From CAYNYI01 sp964401455 (GTDB lineage: Bacteria; Fibrobacterota; OXYB2-FULL-49-7; CAYNYI01), in assembly GCA_964401455.1 (NCBI GenBank), contig CAYNYI010000091.1, positions 1 through 11,314 on the forward strand: 11,314 nt of DNA, read 5' to 3'. Within the stretch, counting starts at the first letter, position 1. Every line of letters starts with the position of its first letter. Both the position numbers and the translations under genes were made by a program. Below the pieces are notes generated by a model, which saw only the letters and a list, made by a program, of their open reading frames with translations, made no database searches and was not told where the DNA came from. Shown here piece after piece: positions 1 through 7,178 of this stretch.

Positions 1-1657
1 AAGGCTTATTCTCAAGCATCCATATCTTTTCACGTAATTCAGAGAATTTCGCAATTTTCCGGGAAAGAGAGGGGAGAGTGCTCTCAGAAATTTCCTTGAG
101 CTTTTTCCGGTCCTTTTTATTATAGGCAGAATAAAGCTCCCTGTATAAATCTGCTTTATCAGAAAGAATCCCGGAAAAATCCCGGACATATCTGAAATAA
201 ATACTGTTGGACTTATCAGAAGCATCTGTGATTTCCGAGAATTGTTCCGACAATTCTCTGAAATGTGCGCCGGTTCTCTTTCTCATATCATGAGAAGAAA
301 AAAGCCCGTAGAGCGGGTCCTCATAGAAAAAACCTTTTGAGACACTTGAGAATTTACCGGGGGCGCATTTAAAAGACGGATAATCCAGCTTGGAGGCAAG
401 CGCAAAAAACTCGATTGGATCGCCTGTAAGGGCCTCAAATCTGGCGGAAACATCCTCCGGAGAAGGAGATTCGCTCCAGCAGTTTTCCGCATAAACAAAA
501 AGCTGGGGGAGCGCAGAGAAAAAGGGCGCTTCCTGTCCGTCATCGCCCCACATTGTAGCAAGTGATTTCTTTATATTTTTCTCCCGCGCGGCCTTCATGA
601 AAAGAGGCATGGTGGACATCGCTTTCGGGTATCCGGCCCAGAAATTTCCCCAGTTCCACAGCCCCGGCGAAACTATGGGCTCAAAACCGGCTTTGCGGTA
701 AGTATCGATGCCTTTCTTATATTTATCCGGAGTATGAGAATAATAATCCCAATAATCCAGAGTGACATTTTTCGGGATTTCGTTTGTCAACTCCTCAGAT
801 GCCTTTTGCTCGGTATCTGAAACCCCCATAAGAATGTCCGCCCACATTATCGGTGAAAGCCCGTTTTCTTTGCATATTGCGGATACTTTTTTAAGGTGGG
901 CTACATATAAATCAATAGGCTTTTCCGGGTTGTCCGGATCGAAATATTTGCCCTGCCCGAGGCCCTGTGTTTCATCCATGCCTATATGAATGAGATTTGA
1001 GGAAAACGGAGCGGAAGCGGAACGTATTACATTTTCAATAAGTTTGTATGTTTCTTTGGATTTTATTGAGAGTACTCTCGGTGTATCGGTTATTCCGGCC
1101 TTTGCCTGTTTATACTGCAGAAGCTGCTCCATATGACCGAGAGTCTGTATGCAGGGAAACATCTCGATGCCGAATTTTTCGGCATAAGCGGACAAATCTT
1201 TAAGCTCTTTATCGGAATAACGGCCTCTTTTGTATCCTAGAAGGTCTTCTCCCTTAACAGAAACAGTATCTTCCGTATATAGAGTAAGGCAGTTGATTCC
1301 GCAAAGCCCGAGAAGAGCTATTAGCTTTTTAAGAAAAGAAATATTCAACACGGCGTTTCTGGAACAGTCTATCATAATCCCCCGGAACTCAATGGGGGGC
1401 GGTGAGACGGTCTCTTCTTGGTATCCTTCCGGAAGAGAAATCAGGGTTCCCAGTCCGCGCATCAGCGAGGAAATATCGCTATACCTCAAAACAGCGCTGT
1501 TTTTCTGAAATGAGATTCTGAATCCGTTTATGGATTTATCATGAAGAGCTTCCGTACGGGTTCCGCCGGACTCGACAAAATGCTGCGGATAATGAGTCCG
1601 CAGTTCTTTTTGAACTTCTTTACCGTATTCGATATTTTTTTGAACAATGATTTTCAT
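1..1657 (-). CDS. GH20 beta-N-acetylhexosaminidase (HexD-like), C-terminus cut by window edge
   Basis: An open frame of 552 codons runs on the minus strand from an ATG at 1657 to the left edge with no stop, so the C-terminus is missing. The translation matches family 20 glycoside hydrolases of the HexD-like clade, which remove terminal beta-linked GlcNAc or GalNAc. Visible landmarks are TLYTEDT near residue 125, a PCIQTLGH strand near residue 170, and the hallmark HIGMDETQGLG, where Asp228 and Glu229 form the catalytic pair of substrate-assisted catalysis (Glu as general acid/base). There is no signal peptide, so the enzyme is probably cytoplasmic and may act on imported or recycled amino-sugar oligosaccharides. 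No Shine-Dalgarno sequence precedes the start. The gene is divergent from the lytic transglycosylase, which fits glycan turnover, but that link is inferred. Natural substrate unknown. Confidence 0.9.
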   Translation of the reverse strand, partial: MKIIVQKNIEYGKEVQKELRTHYPQHFVESGGTRTEALHDKSINGFRISFQKNSAVLRYSDISSLMRGLGTLISLPEGYQEETVSPPPIEFRGIMIDCSRNAVLNISFLKKLIALLGLCGINCLTLYTEDTVSVKGEDLLGYKRGRYSDKELKDLSAYAEKFGIEMFPCIQTLGHMEQLLQYKQAKAGITDTPRVLSIKSKETYKLIENVIRSASAPFSSNLIHIGMDETQGLGQGKYFDPDNPEKPIDLYVAHLKKVSAICKENGLSPIMWADILMGVSDTEQKASEELTNEIPKNVTLDYWDYYSHTPDKYKKGIDTYRKAGFEPIVSPGLWNWGNFWAGYPKAMSTMPLFMKAAREKNIKKSLATMWGDDGQEAPFFSALPQLFVYAENCWSESPSPEDVSARFEALTGDPIEFFALASKLDYPSFKCAPGKFSSVSKGFFYEDPLYGLFSSHDMRKRTGAHFRELSEQFSEITDASDKSNSIYFRYVRDFSGILSDKADLYRELYSAYNKKDRKKLKEISESTLPSLSRKIAKFSELREKIWMLENKP

Positions 1658-1714
1658 ATTTACTTAAAAAGATAACTAATTGTTGATGCCGGTGAATTAT
1701 TTTAAATTATATAT
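1658..1714. promoter_or_regulatory. 57-bp divergent intergenic region; possible promoter for the plus-strand run
   Basis: This AT-rich gap must hold the promoters of both divergent genes unless those lie inside the coding regions. On the plus strand, TTGTTG at 1680-1685 is followed after 17 bp by TAAATT at 1703-1708, 7 nt before the ATG at 1715. That spacing would start the transcript at or next to the ATG, giving a leaderless mRNA. Neither start codon here has a Shine-Dalgarno sequence. The hexamers match the sigma-70 consensus only partly (3/6 and 4/6), so this is a weak call. No convincing minus-strand promoter was seen, although TATAAT can be read on the minus strand at 1711-1706. Confidence 0.35.
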
Positions 1715-3781
1715 ATGAACAAAGTTCTCTTGATAACGCTTTTTCTGTCTTCAATTCTGAATGCTTCGGGGATTCCCCTTAGAGATCCCTGCCCGGAAAA
1801 TCTTTTTATAACAGGAATAAAAATGCTGCGGAACGGCCACGCAAAAAGTGCCGACAGTATTTTATCTGTTTATATCAAAGAAGGCGGATTACTGCCTGAT
1901 TATGCTTCCTTATTTCTCCTAAAGGCTAAATCGGAATATCTCGGTTCCGATTTAATTGAGGATTATTCAGGCTTTTTCTTTGATTCAAGTATCTCTGACT
2001 TCCTGAAGAAGAAAGGAAGCGCGTTTCTGGATACGGCATATATCTTGAATAAAAAAGAAGAAATTCCCCCGACAGTTTTAAAATCTGTCTTGAAGTACTC
2101 TTCCGGAGATGAGGCGTCTGTAAGAATTCTCGGGGTATTAACCGATTATTATGATGGAAAAAAAGATGAGGATTCGGCGCTTTATTATTCGGAGAAAATT
2201 ATTACCGAATATCCGGAAAAGACCGGGCCCGAATATCTTGAGATATATGAAAAGTATCTACCGGAGGAAGAAGCCGTCAGGGGAGCGCTTGCGGAAGCAC
2301 GCTATTTACTCGCGAGAAAAAAATACGCGGCTTCGGAAACAGCGGCGAGGCACCTTATGCGTGAAAAAAGCTGCCGCAAGAACGCTTATGACATTTTGAT
2401 AGAAATATTCTATGAATCCGGTAAATATGATTCCTGCTTCGTATACGCGGAGGGTAAACTGAAAGATTTTCCAGGTGATAAAAATGCTCTTCTTTATATT
2501 TCGAGATGCAGAATGAAAGAAGCTGATGACCGGGGATATGAGAATGCTTCCGGAGAGTATATAAAGCGCTTTCCATATTCTTACATAAGCCGACAAATGC
2601 TTATGATAAACGCTCAAAACGCCGAGAAAGCCGGAGATTATAAACGGGCCGTTAAATATTATAACCGGGCCTCGTCGGTCATCAGATGGAGAAGATACCG
2701 GGAGGAATACCTTTTTAGGCGGGCCCTTTGTTTCTATAAAATGCAGGCGGAAAATCAGGCAGTGTCCGATTTTAGATTTCTATTGAAGCGCTGCTCCGAT
2801 ATAAAAGACAGCATTCCTGTATTGTATTGGCTCGGGAAAAGTTATCTCCTTCAAAAAAAAACTCATAAGGCTAAAGAATGTTTCAGCCTTCTTTATCATA
2901 GGGAACCGTTTTCTTTTTACGCAGCTTTGTCTGAGAAATATCTGCAGTCAAATTTTTCGAAATTTCCACAGGGGCCTCCTTTGGAACATCCGGAAAACGA
3001 AACTTCCGTTTTAAAACGTATGCCCGGTTATGAAAAACCTGATACCACCACGGATACCCCGGTACTTCGCGGGCGGTTCAGAACCCTGCTTGAATCCGGA
3101 CTTGTTGAATATGCTTACCGGGAAGCAGATACGCTTTTCTCGATTCATGATAAGGATTATCCTTTTTTTGCTCAGATGTCCCGTCTTTTCAGGGAAAAAG
3201 GAGCCTGGTTTGAAAGCGCGGTCTCAGGTATTAAATTGTTATATAGACTTAATAAAGAGAATGTGGCAGATATTCCGGATTTTGTGCGGCGCGCCGCCTA
3301 TCCGGCTCCTCCTTCGTATCTTGAATTTATTTCGGAAAAGACAAAAGATAAAGACAAACCTGAAAAATTATGGTATATCTCACTGATAAGACAGGAAAGC
3401 TGTTTTATGGACAGGGTGGTTTCTTTTGCCGGAGCAGTAGGGCTTATGCAGGTAATGCCTGAAACAGGCAGAGAAATTGCCGAAAATCTCGGAGATAAAA
3501 ACTATTCCCCTGACAGTCTTAAAAATCCGGAGTTCAACATAAGGTACGGAACATATTATCTTTATAAAATGTTTGAAAAATTTGGGGGAAATATTTGCTG
3601 TGCGCTTGCTTCTTATAATGCAGGGCCTCACAGGGTTGAAAAATGGCTGAAAGAAAACCCCGGGAAACCGGATGACTTGTTTGTGGAGGATATCCCGTTC
3701 AGGGAGACGAAGAATTATGTTAAAAGCGTTATATCTCATTACCGCAATTATACTTATCTTTACGGGCGCCAAGGGCGATAA
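1715..3781 (+). CDS. Soluble lytic transglycosylase with TPR-like N-terminal region and C-terminal SLT domain
   Basis: A 688-residue exported protein. Residues 1-19 form a signal peptide with a short basic start, a hydrophobic core and a likely cut near NASG. Residues about 20-510 are alpha-helical with TPR-like repeats, as in the superhelical part of Slt70-type enzymes. The C-terminal 150 residues are an SLT (GH23-type) domain: Glu561 in LIRQESCF is the predicted catalytic acid, followed by GAVGLMQVMP, NIRYGTYYL, ALASYNAGP and an IPFRETKNYV end motif. The enzyme should cleave peptidoglycan between MurNAc and GlcNAc to give 1,6-anhydro products in the periplasm. An in-frame TAA lies 10 nt upstream, so ATG 1715 is the first usual start; it has no Shine-Dalgarno sequence. 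The 3' end overlaps the next gene by 65 nt, which supports co-transcription. Confidence 0.93.
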   Translation: MNKVLLITLFLSSILNASGIPLRDPCPENLFITGIKMLRNGHAKSADSILSVYIKEGGLLPDYASLFLLKAKSEYLGSDLIEDYSGFFFDSSISDFLKKKGSAFLDTAYILNKKEEIPPTVLKSVLKYSSGDEASVRILGVLTDYYDGKKDEDSALYYSEKIITEYPEKTGPEYLEIYEKYLPEEEAVRGALAEARYLLARKKYAASETAARHLMREKSCRKNAYDILIEIFYESGKYDSCFVYAEGKLKDFPGDKNALLYISRCRMKEADDRGYENASGEYIKRFPYSYISRQMLMINAQNAEKAGDYKRAVKYYNRASSVIRWRRYREEYLFRRALCFYKMQAENQAVSDFRFLLKRCSDIKDSIPVLYWLGKSYLLQKKTHKAKECFSLLYHREPFSFYAALSEKYLQSNFSKFPQGPPLEHPENETSVLKRMPGYEKPDTTTDTPVLRGRFRTLLESGLVEYAYREADTLFSIHDKDYPFFAQMSRLFREKGAWFESAVSGIKLLYRLNKENVADIPDFVRRAAYPAPPSYLEFISEKTKDKDKPEKLWYISLIRQESCFMDRVVSFAGAVGLMQVMPETGREIAENLGDKNYSPDSLKNPEFNIRYGTYYLYKMFEKFGGNICCALASYNAGPHRVEKWLKENPGKPDDLFVEDIPFRETKNYVKSVISHYRNYTYLYGRQGR
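3701..3706 (+). promoter_or_regulatory. Shine-Dalgarno AGGGAG deciding the start of the NHL gene
   Basis: AGGGAG lies 10 nt before ATG 3717. Translation from 3717 gives an immediate signal peptide, whereas the longer frame from ATG 3672 adds 15 arginine-rich residues in front of it. This favours 3717, although the spacing is slightly long. Confidence 0.55.
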
Positions 3782-5033
3782 CAAAATTAAAGATACGGGA
3801 GAGACCACTCTTGTTTATCCGCCTTATCTTCATTCTTACGGAATAAGAAAAGCACGGCCCCGGCATCTTTTTATGCTGCTTGGTATAACAACATATTTTG
3901 ACGACCCTCAGGGTCTTGCCGCGGTACGGCTTGATGAATGGGAAGACCCATCCGATAAGGCCGACGACGATGAGGTTACAGTTTACGGTGTGAACTCCGG
4001 GAAAAATGAGATCATTTATAATACCTCCATGTACGGTCTGGACATTTATAGGCCTTCCGGGCCTCTGGCCTTTAAAAACCCGAAGGGTATTACGGCTTTG
4101 GAAGACGGCACGGTATATATCTGTGATTACGGCAATAACAGAGTATGCCGCCTCCGGAATAAAGCCCGGGAATTATCGCATTCAAAAATCATCTCTGAAA
4201 AGCTTGATGGCCCTTTTGACGCAGACCACGACTATTACGGAAATCTGTATGTTACCGAAAAAAATGGCGGGCGGATTGCCCGGTTTGATTCCGGAGGAAA
4301 CCTGGAGGGCTATACGGGCGAAGGCTTCCTTGACGGCCCGCAAGGTATCGCAATTTCCGATTCAAGAAAAGGGAAAGAAAAGTATCTTTACTATGAACAG
4401 GCCGACTGGGTTTTTACGGTCGACAAAAAAGGAAAAAGAATCACAAAATTCACTCTGTCCGGCGAGAGGCTTAAAAGCATCGGTACGGATTCAAACCCTC
4501 TGAAGGGTGAATACTGTTATCTGGAAAGCGATTATTACTCAAGTTTATGGGCCGTTGATAAAATACGGGGCGCCATAGATAAATACGACAAAGATCTTAA
4601 TTTTGTATGCTCATTCGGTAAAAACGGAGACGGGGAAAAAGAATTCGACGAGCCGCGGGGAATAACTGCTTATAAAAGATTCGGACAGTTTTTTATAGCC
4701 GAGAAAAAGGGAGCACAGTATTATTGGGTTGGAACCAGACTGAATAAATTCAAGGTCTCAAGACTTGGCAAAAAGGTATTTCAGGTATCCTTTTATTTAA
4801 CAGAACCTGCAAATCTCAGAATATACATAGAAGATGATTCCCGTGAGCGTAAAAGAAAAAGATTGATCTTGAAAAAACGGGTCTTCATGAGAGACCGGTC
4901 TATACCTTTTAAAATACCGGACAATGTTAAAATAAACCCCTCCACTGCGCTTATGTTTGTATTTGAGCCCACTTATTCTTCACGGACCTATTTTGAAATA
5001 ACCCGGAAGACGAAGATAGGGGGCATAAATTGA
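3717..5033 (+). CDS. Secreted NHL-repeat beta-propeller protein with C-terminal FlgD-like beta-sandwich
   Basis: A 438-residue exported protein of unknown function. It begins MLKALYLITAIILIF, a clear signal peptide ending near residue 20. Six NHL-like blades can be followed from about residue 61 to 345; the best are FDDPQGLAAV, NPKGITALEDG...ICDYGNNRV, GNLYVTEKNGGRIARFD, LDGPQGIAIS, LWAVDKIRGAIDKYD and FDEPRGITAY. Each has the P-x-G/D-x-YV-D-x-x-N-x-R-V pattern or a worn version of it. Residues 347-438 look like an Ig/FlgD-type beta-sandwich (VFQVSFYLTEPANLRIYI). NHL propellers usually bind partners or ligands and a few are lyases; no catalytic signature is visible here. The gene overlaps the lytic transglycosylase by 65 nt upstream and the GT4 by 4 nt downstream, suggesting an envelope role such as a scaffold. 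That role is inference. Confidence 0.82.
   Translation: MLKALYLITAIILIFTGAKGDNKIKDTGETTLVYPPYLHSYGIRKARPRHLFMLLGITTYFDDPQGLAAVRLDEWEDPSDKADDDEVTVYGVNSGKNEIIYNTSMYGLDIYRPSGPLAFKNPKGITALEDGTVYICDYGNNRVCRLRNKARELSHSKIISEKLDGPFDADHDYYGNLYVTEKNGGRIARFDSGGNLEGYTGEGFLDGPQGIAISDSRKGKEKYLYYEQADWVFTVDKKGKRITKFTLSGERLKSIGTDSNPLKGEYCYLESDYYSSLWAVDKIRGAIDKYDKDLNFVCSFGKNGDGEKEFDEPRGITAYKRFGQFFIAEKKGAQYYWVGTRLNKFKVSRLGKKVFQVSFYLTEPANLRIYIEDDSRERKRKRLILKKRVFMRDRSIPFKIPDNVKINPSTALMFVFEPTYSSRTYFEITRKTKIGGIN
5018..5023 (+). promoter_or_regulatory. Shine-Dalgarno AGGGGG for a TTG start
   Basis: AGGGGG ends 6 nt before TTG 5030, an ideal spacing. The TTG overlaps the TGA stop of the NHL gene as TTGA, so termination and restart are probably coupled. 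Confidence 0.7.
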
Positions 5034-6112
5034 GAGTTGTTATTGACCTGCGGGGCCCTTTCGGAAAATACCGTAACAGGGGAATAGGAAATTACTGGGA
5101 AAATATTATTTCAACAGATATTTTCAGGGATTTTATGAAGCGCCGGCCTGATATGATTTTATATAAAGAGAAATTATCTTGTTTTCCGGTAAAGCCTTTA
5201 TGGCTTCGCGATCATTTGTTTTGGCCGTTTGAAAACCTGATTAAAAACACCGGCCTTTTTGTAAGCTCTGTCGCACTCGGGCCAATCAGGGACTATGCAT
5301 TGCCCTATTTCAGCGGTGCCCGTAAAACAGCTGCCGCGGTATTCGATATAATCCCGCTTGAAATGTCTGAATTAAACGCGGCGTCAAAAACAAAGACCTG
5401 GCGGCTCCAGAGCGCGGCGTTAAAAAAAGCGGAAACAGTCTTTGTTACTTCAGAATATGTAAAAGAATCTTTAATTAAGAGAACAGGAATTGCCCCGCGG
5501 AAGATTGTTAATACAGGATGCGCCGTAGATTGTGACTTGAAAAATATATCTCCGGTACGGCCGAAAAGTTTCATTAAAGAGGGTTTTATACTGGCTCTGG
5601 GGGGGACAGCTAATAAAAATATAGCCCGAGTTATAGAAGCTTTCGGAATACTGAAGGATAAAGGCTACGACGGAGGACTTATCATATGCGGAAGAAAAGA
5701 AAGACAGAGCAGGGAGGCAATGGAAGCTTTAAATGCCTCTTCGCATCAGAAGGACATTCTGTTTACGGGCTGCCCCGATGCCGCTGAACTGGCCGGCCTT
5801 TACAAAGAGTGTTCGGCATTTGTTTTTCCTTCTTTATCTGAAGGTTTCGGACTGCCCGTAATTGAGGCGATGTATTTTGGTGCCCCGGTGATATGTTCCG
5901 GAACCACTTCTCTGCCCGAAGCTTCCGGCGGAAATGCAATTTTTTGTGATCCGCTTGATTCGGAAGACATTTCGGAGAAGACAGGCATTGCTCTGAATTT
6001 CGGAAGTGAAATCGAAGAATTGCGCATAAAAGCGAGGGAGTATGCGCATTCTCTTTCCTGGGAAAACCCGGCTTCAAAAATGGTGGAGGCATATGAAAAA
6101 CTTCTTTCGTAG
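5030..6112 (+). CDS. GT4-family glycosyltransferase (group 1)
   Basis: A 360-residue enzyme of GT-B fold. It begins with a TTG start, giving MRVVIDLRGPF and an RGIGNYW glycine-rich loop. The C-terminal half carries the family signature: GGTANKNIARVIEAF opens the donor domain, and SEGFGLPVIEA supplies the E-x7-E pair (Glu271 and Glu279) that contacts the nucleotide-sugar donor. Enzymes of this type are retaining transferases that often use GDP-mannose, UDP-GlcNAc or similar donors in LPS, capsule or O-antigen synthesis. The donor cannot be read from the sequence, but the nearby ManC makes GDP-mannose a reasonable guess. There is no signal peptide or membrane segment, so it should act at the cytoplasmic face. 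It overlaps the preceding gene by 4 nt and the following one by 20 nt. Confidence 0.9.
   Translation: MRVVIDLRGPFGKYRNRGIGNYWENIISTDIFRDFMKRRPDMILYKEKLSCFPVKPLWLRDHLFWPFENLIKNTGLFVSSVALGPIRDYALPYFSGARKTAAAVFDIIPLEMSELNAASKTKTWRLQSAALKKAETVFVTSEYVKESLIKRTGIAPRKIVNTGCAVDCDLKNISPVRPKSFIKEGFILALGGTANKNIARVIEAFGILKDKGYDGGLIICGRKERQSREAMEALNASSHQKDILFTGCPDAAELAGLYKECSAFVFPSLSEGFGLPVIEAMYFGAPVICSGTTSLPEASGGNAIFCDPLDSEDISEKTGIALNFGSEIEELRIKAREYAHSLSWENPASKMVEAYEKLLS
6082..6089 (+). promoter_or_regulatory. Shine-Dalgarno GGTGGAGG deciding the GT9 start
   Basis: GGTGGAGG precedes ATG 6093 by 3 nt (or 6 nt when the first GGTGG is used). The frame can be extended back to ATG 6042, but the extra 17 residues lie entirely inside the GT4 coding region and lack family-like sequence, so 6093 is preferred. 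Confidence 0.6.
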
Positions 6113-7172
6113 AATTTTAAAAAAAATTCTCGAAAAAGTCGCAGTATATTTTAAGACAGAAGAACCCGGGGTTTCCGGTTTTTCAGAAGAAATTTTATAT
6201 TTTATCTCCGGCGGGCTGGGAGACCTTATATTGGCTGCCCCGGCGGTATCCATGCTTTACGAGGCGGCGTCCGGCTCATCTAAAATTTATGTTTCTGTAT
6301 CGAAAAAGAACCTGAATGCCGCGCGTTTTATCTACGGGGAAATTTCTGCAGAAATATCTGTGAAAACTAAATGGGGAATGCTGCTGAAATTGTTTATTGG
6401 CAGAAAAAAAAGATCCGCTCTTTCGAATGTGATTTCTGTTTTCCGTCCTTCCGTTGAATTGATTTCTTTTATTTCTTCTTCTTACTCGGCCGGCTTTCGA
6501 TATGAAGAAGAAAAACCGCAAAAAAAATGCTACAGCAGAGTTTTGCCCGTAAATAAAAAAAGGCATGATGTTCTTCAGAATTTAGATCTTTTAAACTTAT
6601 TATATCCCCATTCCGCAGGTAATAAGCAGTCCGATATTTCAGACGTTGAGCCTTTTCATATCGGGTTTAAAGACGGTGGATATTATTCCGGCGAAAAGAC
6701 AGTAATAATACATCCCGGTGTGGGCAGGGGAGCCGAGGAACGTTTATGGCCTTTTCAACGCTTTATACAAGCCGCTGAAAAGCTTGAAGAAAAAGGATAT
6801 TCTACGGTTTTTCTACTAGGCCCTGATGATGAATCGCTTGAAAACAAATTAAACGGCAGGAAAATTTTTAAAGGTCTTTCTCTGGATGAAGTCTTTCAAA
6901 AAATAAGCAGGTGTTCACTTTTTATCGGAAACGATTCCGGTCCAGCGCATCTGGCAGCGGCGTCCGGCGCCAACGTTATTGTTTTATTCGGCTCAGCAGA
7001 CCCTAAAAGAAGCGCTCCGCATTCAGAAAGATGCAGAATTATTTATAAGGGGGCCGAATGCGCGCCTTGCCACTACTCTGAAAAAAAACAAGAATGCCGA
7101 GGGCAGTGCATGCTATCAATAACCGTTGATGAGGTTTCAAAAACAGCCCTTGAATTACTTGAAAAAAGCTGA
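6093..7172 (+). CDS. GT9-family glycosyltransferase (heptosyltransferase-like)
   Basis: A 359-residue protein with the landmarks of ADP-heptose:LPS heptosyltransferases. The N-terminal GGLGDLILAAPAV carries the G-D at residues 43-44. The donor domain has IIHPGVGRG around His207, FIGNDSGPAHLAAASG with D-S-G-P-A-H at 281-286, and FGSADP. The tail has CAPC (323-326) followed by C335, C339 and M340, the cysteine pattern common in this family. The predicted reaction is transfer of heptose or a related sugar to lipid A core or another envelope glycan on the cytoplasmic side. A basic amphipathic N-terminus (MKNFFRRILKKILEKV) may attach it to the membrane. Acceptor and sugar are not predictable, and GT9 proteins outside enterobacteria do not always use heptose. 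It overlaps the GT4 by 20 nt. Confidence 0.9.
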   Translation: MKNFFRRILKKILEKVAVYFKTEEPGVSGFSEEILYFISGGLGDLILAAPAVSMLYEAASGSSKIYVSVSKKNLNAARFIYGEISAEISVKTKWGMLLKLFIGRKKRSALSNVISVFRPSVELISFISSSYSAGFRYEEEKPQKKCYSRVLPVNKKRHDVLQNLDLLNLLYPHSAGNKQSDISDVEPFHIGFKDGGYYSGEKTVIIHPGVGRGAEERLWPFQRFIQAAEKLEEKGYSTVFLLGPDDESLENKLNGRKIFKGLSLDEVFQKISRCSLFIGNDSGPAHLAAASGANVIVLFGSADPKRSAPHSERCRIIYKGAECAPCHYSEKKQECRGQCMLSITVDEVSKTALELLEKS

Positions 7173-7178
7173 TGATTT

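Noticed and set aside
283..561. Minus-strand 92-codon frame and plus-strand frames at 762-989 and 1230-1508
   Set aside because: All lie within the GH20 gene in other frames or on the other strand and are low-complexity shadows.
3672..3716. Longer N-terminus of the NHL protein from ATG 3672
   Set aside because: It would put an arginine-rich stretch before a clear signal peptide, and ATG 3717 has its own ribosome site.
3380..3808. Minus-strand 142-codon frame opposite the SLT domain
   Set aside because: It is antisense to the conserved catalytic domain of the lytic transglycosylase and has no family-like motif.
6042..6092. Longer N-terminus of the GT9 enzyme from ATG 6042
   Set aside because: The added residues are inside the GT4 gene and the ribosome site sits just before ATG 6093.
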